NCBI GenBank assembly: GCA_003255025.1
Contig: QANY01008042.1
Location: 1,090,600-1,154,599 of the forward strand
Source of the DNA: Datisca glomerata
Taxonomy: Eukaryota; Streptophyta; Magnoliopsida; Cucurbitales; Datiscaceae
Reading direction: 5' to 3'
Length of the DNA stretch: 64,000 bases
This document shows positions 57,170 through 64,000 of the stretch, piece by piece. The position numbers were made by a program, and so were the translations under genes. Positions within the stretch are counted from its first letter, which is position 1, and each line of letters opens with the position of its first letter. A model generated the notes under the pieces. It saw only the letters and a program-made list of their open reading frames with translations. It was not told the origin of the DNA and ran no database searches.

Positions 57170-58053
57170 ATCACGTTAAGAGGGAGGATTTGAATTTCTG
57201 CACGATTGTCGGCTGTGGCCAATTTACGCAGAAGGTGTGGAATTCCTTCTTATTACTTCCTCACCTCAAGATGGATTTCTTTATGTCCTAGGTCTGCCAC
57301 TTTGCCGCCTCATTAAGATGACAATACCACCTTTCTTGAACCTCCTGGATGATGACCTAATCTGCTTGATCTCCAACATAATGTTTCCACTTATGCGCAA
57401 TTAGAGCCTCATTTTTATAGTACATCCAACATATAGTGTTTGCAAAAAATATTGTGTAACTGACATGCAATTAACACATACTCAAATTCTCGGCACGTAC
57501 AAGTCTTGAGATGCAAGTTTACCACTTACCCTCACCCGTGACACGAAACTCGTGGCTGTCAAAAGGAAATAATGATAGTGACCGTGATGTAAGATGCTTC
57601 TTTTTAAGCTTCATCTCAATCCAATCTGTCATTTGCGAGATGACTTGACAGGCAGCCATCTATCGTCCATAGAACCACCGTTGAACATGTCACATATATG
57701 TTCTAAGGCATGTTATGTGAAGCTTTCTAGCATCTTTCAAAATCTTGTTCAAACAATCCACAATGTTTGTAGTCATTATATTGTACCGCCTTCCATCGAC
57801 ACGTATTGTGAGATTACCAGAAATGCATATGTAAAATGAGTCATCAGCCGATCAAATTCTGATATACGATATTCCTTTGTTGCTTTCCAAAACAACACAA
57901 CTGTATTTTTCTTTTTATAAATTGATTTGACATTTTAGCCCATATGGAAGATACAAGCTCCATGAAGCGCATTAGGAAAGACAACGTGTACACCATTTAG
58001 TATACTTGTATGGCTGTCAGATATGAACACCAAGTTTTTCGGATCACCGATTA
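57170..58053 (-). pseudogene. MULE transposase remnant, convergent to the Ulp1 gene
   Basis: On the minus strand from the solo LTR border, fragments read IGDPKNLVFISDSH, TSILNGVHVVFPNALHGAC (57960-58050) and VVLFWKATKEYRISEFD (about 57860). Later come MTDWIEMKLKKEASY (about 57600) and a SWIM-like region near 57500. This is the middle to C-terminal order of plant MULE transposases, including the ISD acidic motif and the GxxHxxC-like HGAC. Frameshifts and stops are frequent. The N-terminal half is cut off at the solo LTR. Confidence 0.8.
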
Positions 58054-59070
58054 TGTAACGTCCAGATCCCCGATAGTTAAACATACATGTAATTTCACTT
58101 ATTAAAAATCCTCAACTCAATTGAAACCCTAAATGGAGAAAATTCTCAAATTAAAAACCCTAATTTTGCCTCAATTTTAACATTAAATAATGGAAGCACA
58201 AAATTATTTTAAGAGAATATCTACTCAATAAATTGAAATAAATGATTCATTAATTTGTAATAAAGTCGATTACGAAAATCTATAAAACATGAAAGTCAAA
58301 CATATTATCAAAGACAAAAACGTGAAAATTCATAAACTTCTGAATTATTGTAATTAAACTAAAATCTGGTTTTGATGTCATATAATCATAGTTAGTGAAA
58401 ATCTTCTATTTTCGCTGACCATGGCAGTCCCTCACTCCTACTTCTCACCATCACCTGCAACATATTTATCTATGGAGGGCTGAGTATTAAAAATACTAAG
58501 TAAGTAAACTCGTATACTAATAAGCTTCACATGACATAAATGTAAACATATAACTCATGCAACTTCAATTTAACATATTCACTTGATTATTAAATAACAT
58601 AAAGTACTTGTCGTTAACATAACTGATTTCATGGTTAACATATAACTTGAACTTGTACTTATTCTTGCTGATACTTACACTTGCTTGGTCATAATTTGAC
58701 TAGGCATATCCCTAGATTAACAACCTAACAAGAATTGTTTCACACTTGAACTTGAACTTGAATTTGAACTTGTAACATGAACATGAACATGACGGATTGT
58801 GTGTTCTGAAACTTGATATCACTTAAAATTATCTAAACCTTAAGGACGCTAACCCTATAGAAAAAATCTAGAAACCTAGAAACATATCTCGTCATGATAT
58901 CTTGCTGTGAGAGATGATGACTGGTAGATTTCCATAGAAAGAGAAAGATGTTACGATTTTGAGAGAGAGAGAGAGATAGTAACTGTAAGAGAGAAATGAA
59001 GGAAATGGGGAGTACACGAAGAAATGGGATGGGCACACGAAGAGGTGTCTTGAGTGTAGGGGACGTTACA
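58054..59070 (-). mobile_element. Gypsy-related solo LTR (1017 bp)
   Basis: The segment starts TGTAACGTCC and ends GGGGACGTTACA, giving inverted TGTAACG/CGTTACA ends. Its left part (58054-58850) is the reverse complement of the gypsy LTR at 35030-35786. The LTR's 5' part differs from the 48898-50220 LTR, so it is a diverged subfamily. I see no matching 5-bp target duplication (GATTA and CGCAA). It truncates the MULE transposase. Confidence 0.78.
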
Positions 59071-59352
59071 CGCAAAAGGTGTAATGATTATTTTTTTTAC
59101 CTTTCAAGCTATTGTTTGGAACGCGTGAAATGAATTTTTTAGTAATTTCACTAACTGATTTTGAATTGAAGGTGAGCCAACGTTATAGATCAACGAAAAT
59201 TAAACTAAAGGTATAGTTTAGTAAATTTACTTTTCAAGGGGTATAGTTTAGGTAAAACCCCTTTAGCAATTTAACTGTAATGTTTTATAGTTTAGAATTT
59301 AAAGTGCATATTAACGATAGTTTGAAGAACAAAATTGTAATTTTTCATATTA
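59071..59352. other. Spacer with a MITE-like dispersed repeat
   Basis: About 59215-59345 is similar to the reverse complement of 37795-37930. No gene is supported. Confidence 0.4.
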
Positions 59353-59813
59353 TCTTAGTATATTAAAAGTGGCTTAAACGTGAAAATTTTTTTATTCAAC
59401 TTTTTAACCTTTAAACCTCCTTAAAATATAGTACAATTTAAAGTTTCACTTTTGTATATAATAAATGAGCAATAATGAAATATTATTTTCAATGATAATT
59501 TATTTATAAATAGTTTGTAAAATTAAATATTTTACAATTAGAAATGTAACTATCCATAAAAATAAATTTCAATGAATTTTGAGATTATTTTTAAATAACA
59601 ATAATTTATTCTGTAGACATCTATTTAATTAAATATCATGTAATATTTATGGTATCGAAACATAAAATTCATGTAAATGAAGGGAGAAAAATATTTTTGA
59701 ATAAAAAAATTCTCTTTATACGATAAAATCTTAAAAATTATTGAATAATTATTTTATATATTATTCAGATAGCAATGATATATAATTTTGACACTATTAC
59801 AAACAAGTGAATG

Positions 59814-59850
<37 letters not shown>
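59353..59850 (+). mobile_element. Helitron-like fragment, 5' part
   Basis: It starts A|TCTTAGTATATTAAAAG and is collinear with 21711-22195 over about 480 bp (GAATTTTGAGATTA, TATATTATTCA, AGCAATGATATAT). It ends in a (TTA)n run at 59817-59850 instead of continuing to CTAG, so the 3' part is missing. It lies directly upstream of the heat-shock gene. Confidence 0.6.
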
Positions 59851-59853
<3 letters not shown>

Positions 59854-60004
59854 ATTATAATTATAAGGAAACGATTTGGACGAAAGAATACGTGAGGGAT
59901 CCATCTCTCTGTCACGAAACAATCACTGGAGCAGTGGGCTCTACAGTGAGTAGAGGTGAACACGTGTTAGCAGGAGCCGGAGGCCTCTCAATTGGGGTCG
60001 ATTT

Positions 60005-60017
60005 TTCCAGATTGTTC
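60005..60017 (+). promoter_or_regulatory. Heat-shock-element-like site
   Basis: TTCCAGATTGTTC has the TTCnnGAAnnTTC spacing with one mismatch (GAT for GAA). It lies about 370 bp upstream of the ATG and 150 bp upstream of the leader-intron donor. It is a plausible HSF site, inferred from pattern and context. Confidence 0.45.
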
Positions 60018-60169
60018 GGTCACCTTCGCAGCGTCCCCTCTCGAATTTTCCCACCTCTGTTTTATGCACTCACCACACCTCATTCATTTTCTTGGCTTAC
60101 AAACGGTGCTCTACGGTTGGTTGTTTAGTGCTTTACTTTCCCTGTCTTTGATTCTAGGGTTATTTACGG

Positions 60170-60341
60170 GTAAGAAATTTTTTTTTCTTTCCTCTCTGTT
60201 TCTCTCTTTTCTTCTGTGGTTTGTTGGACCGTGAAAACGGAAACAAAACTGGAATTATATGCCTGTTGCTGGAATCGTCTTAGCTATCTTGTTTTCACAG
60301 AGATTTTACTGTATAGTAATGGTGGCTTTGTGAAATTTCAG
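60170..60341 (+). other. Probable 5'-UTR intron of the class III sHSP gene
   Basis: A GTAAGAAA donor follows TTTACGG at 60170, then T-rich sequence, and an AAATTTCAG acceptor ends at 60341, 36 bp before the start codon. Introns in leaders are common in plants. Inferred from splice signals only. Confidence 0.55.
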
Positions 60342-60377
60342 GTTTGAAGAGGTTATTGGAAAGTCTAGTTAGTAAGA

Positions 60378-60981
60378 ATGAGTAAAGTAGCGGATTCACT
60401 CAACGGGGATTACGGATTGGCGGTGAACAGCCTCTTCCATATCCCGGAGACAATCGAGAAGTTTACGTTCCCTCCTCGGGCGCATGAGACTCACGAGACA
60501 AAAGGCGTTGCGAGCATCCCGGCAGACATTTTGGACACTCCTAAGGAGTACATTTTCTATTTGGATGTCCCTGGCTTGTCCAAATCCGACATTCAGGTAA
60601 CTCAAGTTAGGGTTGAAACATAAGGGTGAGGAATGAATCAAGTTTTGGGAAATTAGTGAGGAGACTGCTGCTAGAAGCTTTTTCACGGGCTCAGATTTGC
60701 TTATCTCGTCAGTTTGGGTGTAGGTGACAGTTGAAGATGAGAAGACACTGGTGATCCGAAGTGGTGGTAAAAGGAAGCGGGAAGAACGTGAAGAAGAAGG
60801 CTGTAAGTATCTGAAGCTTGAGAGAAGGGCTCTGCAGAAGATGTTGAGGAAGTTCAGGCTGCCTGAAGATGCAAATGTGTCTGCGATCTCAGCCAAGTGT
60901 GAACATGGAGTATTGACTGTCATTGTTGAGAAACTTCCCCCACCACCAAAAGCCAAAACCGTTGAGATTACCATCGGTTAA
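60378..60981 (+). CDS. Class III small heat-shock protein (HSP17.4-CIII-like), two exons
   Basis: Exons 60378-60596 and 60724-60981 join at a phase-0 GT-AG intron to give 158 residues, the usual class III length. The N-terminal arm contains [14 protein letters not shown]. The alpha-crystallin domain starts at about residue 48 with [20 protein letters not shown] and LSKSDIQ, then continues [40 protein letters not shown] and [10 protein letters not shown]. The basic loop [11 protein letters not shown] is the nuclear-localisation feature of class III sHSPs. The C-terminus VEITIG supplies the I/V-x-I/V anchor for oligomerisation. The protein is an ATP-independent chaperone that holds unfolding clients, probably in the nucleus. 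A heat-shock-element-like site and a likely leader intron lie upstream. The reading frame is intact. Confidence 0.96.
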
Positions 60982-61744
60982 CGAGTTCTTAAGTTTTGAG
61001 GGTGTCATCATTCTGTACATGGCTAGCTTTGGTTATCCAGAATCTATAGGGTCTGATATGCAGTGATATTTTCTTATGTAGTTTAGGATCACTGCTGTGT
61101 TCTTTATTTCTAAATTGCAGATTTTAAATCCGCTTCTCTGTAACACATCGTGTTTAAGATCCTACGCTGTTCTTCAAATAGTCCGGATTTCGTTCTTTGC
61201 ACAGGCAAAATTTAGCGTAGCCTTTTAATTATGTTAAGGGGACTATACGGATTGCTTATAATTGTGGAGCTAAGTAAAAAAGAGCAGAATTCTCATCAGG
61301 CATGAATCATGGACTTAGAAGAAGAAATGAGAATAATGGGTGATTGCCTAAAAAATGAAGTTATAATATTTATCTAGTTTTTACTTATCCGAACTTTTGA
61401 TTCACCTTTCTTTCACTTTTTTCTGTTTTTATTTTCTTTCCCCATCGCTCTTCTTTAACACTGGCCCATACTTCTTTTCATATGTTTTTCATTTTCTCAT
61501 AAATTTATTTTCCCTGAAATCATCCCTCTCACCTCCATTATTCTCATTTTTTTTCTTCATTTTTTATTTTTTCATGGAGTTTTGTAATTTTCTCATTTTT
61601 AAAAAAATCAAGATTTGTAGTTAAATTTGTAATTTTATTTTTTGAAATTTGGAGGAAAATTGATGAAAATTTGGGTGGAAATTTGATGAATTTTGTTAAT
61701 TTTTAATTTTTGTCTAAATTTAAGAAAGAGAAATACAATATGAT
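60982..61744. other. 3' flank of the sHSP gene and T-rich intergenic DNA
   Basis: The first part is the 3' UTR. The T-rich open frame at 61397-61624 has no recognisable motif. Nothing else is supported. Confidence 0.5.
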
Positions 61745-62545
61745 TATATGATTGCCGTGTCATCATTGTGTAATAGTACGATGATTATACGATCGTCGTG
61801 TACACTACACATGTAATGTATTGTATCATGTAGTGTGTACGATGGCTACACGATTGTCGGGCACTCATCGTGTAGCGTACACGATCGTCGTGCAGTCATC
61901 GTGTAGCGTACACGATCATCGTGTAGTCGTTATATACACTACATATGTAATATATTTAATTTTATATATTTATTTAAATATAAATAAATATGGAGGTTGA
62001 TTGTTAAAGAATAATGAATTGAAACTTAATTTGATGTTGTATAAGAAAAGTATAAGGGAAAAATGAAGAAAAAATAAGTGTATGGTGGCATGGGTACATG
62101 ATCATCTTGTAGTTTTCGTGTAGTATACACGATCATCATGTAGTCATCGTGCAGTGTACATGATTACTACACGATCGCGATGTAGTCATTGTGTACACTA
62201 TGCATATAATATATTTAATTTTATATATTTATTTAAATATAAATAACTATAGAGGTTGAATATTAAAGAAGAATGAATTTACATTTGATTTAATGTTGTG
62301 TAAGAAAAATATTTGAAGAAAAAGTAAGTGTATGGTGGGCCATTGGTACAAGATCGTCATGTAGTGTTCATGACGGCTACACAATCATCTTGTAGTGTAC
62401 ACGATGACTACAAGATCGTCGTGTAGTCGCGTGTACACTACACGGATAGGTACATGAGTATCGTGTAGCCGTCATGTACACTACATAATGAGTACACATG
62501 TATCGTGTAATTATCTTGTAGACTACACGATGGATATGCGGGCGT
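61745..62545. repeat. CTACACGAT/ATCGTGTAG arrays 5 and 6 within a 259-bp higher-order repeat
   Basis: Clusters of CTACACGAT, ATCGTGTAG, CGATCGTCGTG and related inverted words occupy 61760-61935 and 62090-62540. The AT-rich spacer between clusters (ATATATTTATTTAAATAT ... GAGGTTGA ... AGTGTATGGTGG) occurs twice: GAGGTTGA falls at 61993 and 62252. So a unit of about 259 bp is tandemly duplicated. Open frames crossing the arrays encode only repeated low-information peptides. Confidence 0.85.
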
Positions 62546-63834
62546 TGTGCGCCCCATCTCTCTCGACATTCACTCTCTTTCTCAACGTTCTCTTTGTCTC
62601 TACACTCTATGTTTTGTCTTTCTTTTTCTCTATGTTTTCTCTCAAAATTAACAAAACCCACAAAAATGAAATTAACAAAACCATTAAAATTAATAAATGT
62701 TAACAAAATTCACAAAATTTAACAAAACTCATTTTGTTGTGTTTAGTTTTAGAGAAAATGAGTTTCTAGGAGAGAGATGAATATGGAAGATGAAGAGAGA
62801 GTGTAAGTCAGTGTGTAAGAGAGATAATGAGAAAAAAAAGTGATGAGAATGTGAATGAGGACTTACGATAAGTAAAAATTAGGTCAACGTATAATTTTAT
62901 AAAATACTTTATCAAATAGTATAGTTTTATATTTAGCAAAAGAAAACTCTTGATTTATTTGTAATTAACTTGTAAGATTCACAACTTCAGATTTAGACTA
63001 TGTACAAACATCCCCTAAATGCCCTTTTACGTCAATGGTGGTCAAATGAAAAGTGGGCTTCTGAGATAGTATTCGCGTCCAAAAAACTTTTTGGTTTTCG
63101 TAGCACATGAATACAACGATGGCGAATTGTAATAAATTCGTTGGTAATTATCACATACTCTTTTAATTAACTTATTATAATAATGATTGAAGAACGATCT
63201 TAATTAGAAGTGTTCATGATTCAATTCATCAATAACAGTATTAACTGAAGCAACAATACCTGTAGAGATAATAAGCAAATCATTAGTAAAATAAAAGATC
63301 ACAATCTCATATCCTATTGTAATCTTATTTATTAATGTATCATCAAATTAATGTCTGATAGAATTAAGATTGTGCTGCCTAATCTTATTAGCTTGAATTA
63401 GATTGCGTTTGTATTTTGAATGATTATTTCTGATCATGTTCTTTTAACTCAAGAGCTCATGAGAGGGTATGTCAGATGATCTCCCTCCCCAAGATGTGCT
63501 TTAGTAAAATCAAAGCACTTGCGCTTTGATGCACAATAGCAATCATATTGTGTTCATCATCTTAAGATTTTTCATAATTCAAAAATTCCGCTCAATTACA
63601 ATTATATACATAGTATATGTAGACATACTCGTGTTAAGACAATAGTATCGTATTACGCGTGTGATCTTAACCGTTGGTGGGTTAATTCTACTATAAGATT
63701 CATATCACTAGAAGGCTGGATAGTACACTTGAAGCATTTGGAACTCTCTTCAACCAATTTGTATTTTTATGATACCTAAAATAGGAATAGAAGAAAAAAA
63801 ATAAGCAGGGTTATTTTAGGCAAATAAAATTAGC
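62546..63834. other. Intergenic DNA, no supported gene
   Basis: AT-rich sequence without recognised coding or mobile-element structure. CT-rich and GA-rich short tracts occur near 62560-62650 and 62750-62860. Confidence 0.5.
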
Positions 63835-63974
63835 TAGGGTTTCTCTTCCTTACTCATATAAACCGAAACGGGTGTCCATGAAAGCGGATTGCCTATTACC
63901 TCCTGTACGGGGCCTCCGGGATCAGAGTTTTTTCTTCTCCTTGCAACTCATTCCTCTTTCGTTGTAGAACCACC
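63835..63974 (+). promoter_or_regulatory. Core promoter and leader of the terminal gene
   Basis: An AGGGTTT word (telo-box-like, about 63836-63842) lies about 15 bp before TATAAA at 63857-63862. The leader then runs about 90 nt to the ATG. A telo-box with a TATA box is typical of ribosomal-protein and other growth-related genes in plants. Confidence 0.6.
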
Positions 63975-64000
63975 ATGGCGACTAATAATGCTGCTGTCCC
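63975..64000 (+). CDS. 5' end of an unidentified gene, cut by the window edge
   Basis: ATG at 63975 in the favourable context ACCACCATGGCG. Only MATNNAAV plus two bases of the next codon fit in the window, too little to identify the product. The promoter features upstream support it as a real start. Confidence 0.6.

Noticed and set aside
60396..60974. 192-codon minus-strand open frame
   Set aside because: It lies exactly antisense to both sHSP exons and crosses the intron; it is a shadow of the real gene.
61397..61624. 75-codon Phe-rich open frame
   Set aside because: Produced by a T-rich tract.

Overview
The window is nuclear DNA of a flowering plant, most likely a eudicot. It is AT-rich, has GT-AG introns, a Pol III tRNA gene and plant-specific families (SAUR, dormancy/auxin-associated, plastid acyl carrier protein, class III small heat-shock protein). 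Roughly half or more is transposon-derived. The species cannot be fixed from the sequence alone.

Left gene island (about 0.9-16.1 kb): tRNA-Ala(UGC) on the minus strand; a four-exon plastid acyl carrier protein gene (plus); a two-exon dormancy/auxin-associated (DRM1/ARP) gene (minus); a possible hAT relic and a gypsy-LTR-like relic; then a seven-exon CIA30 gene (minus), a mitochondrial complex I assembly factor, with one GC-AG intron.

Middle region (16.1-30.3 kb): CT-rich and TA-rich repeats; a Mutator-like element (18274-21710) with about 108-bp inverted ends, perfect 9-bp target duplications and a broken transposase, sitting at the 5' edge of a Helitron-like repeat; a fold-back array of GA-rich and CT-rich modules; two intronless SAUR genes of different subfamilies (25637-25948 plus, 28209-28568 minus).

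Transposon-dense region (30.3-59.9 kb): a LINE (minus) cut in two by a CACTA element with an ATT duplication; a gypsy element split into gag-protease (36.0-37.2 kb) and RNase H-integrase (46.7-48.9 kb) by nested copia elements; a Tat-type gypsy RNase H fragment; an MULE-type composite with a DUF1985 region, an acidic/basic linker, a degenerate Ulp1-like protease (plus) and a convergent MULE transposase (minus); a 2.0-kb LTR inserted in the composite; and a solo LTR. Minisatellites built from CTACACGAT / ATCGTGTAG words recur in six places from 50.3 to 62.5 kb.

Right end (59.9-64.0 kb): a class III sHSP gene (plus) with a 5'-leader intron and a heat-shock-element-like site, two more CTACACGAT arrays, and the first codons of a further gene (63975 onward) with a TATA box and an AGGGTTT box. 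The host genes look independently transcribed; nothing suggests an operon or a metabolic cluster.
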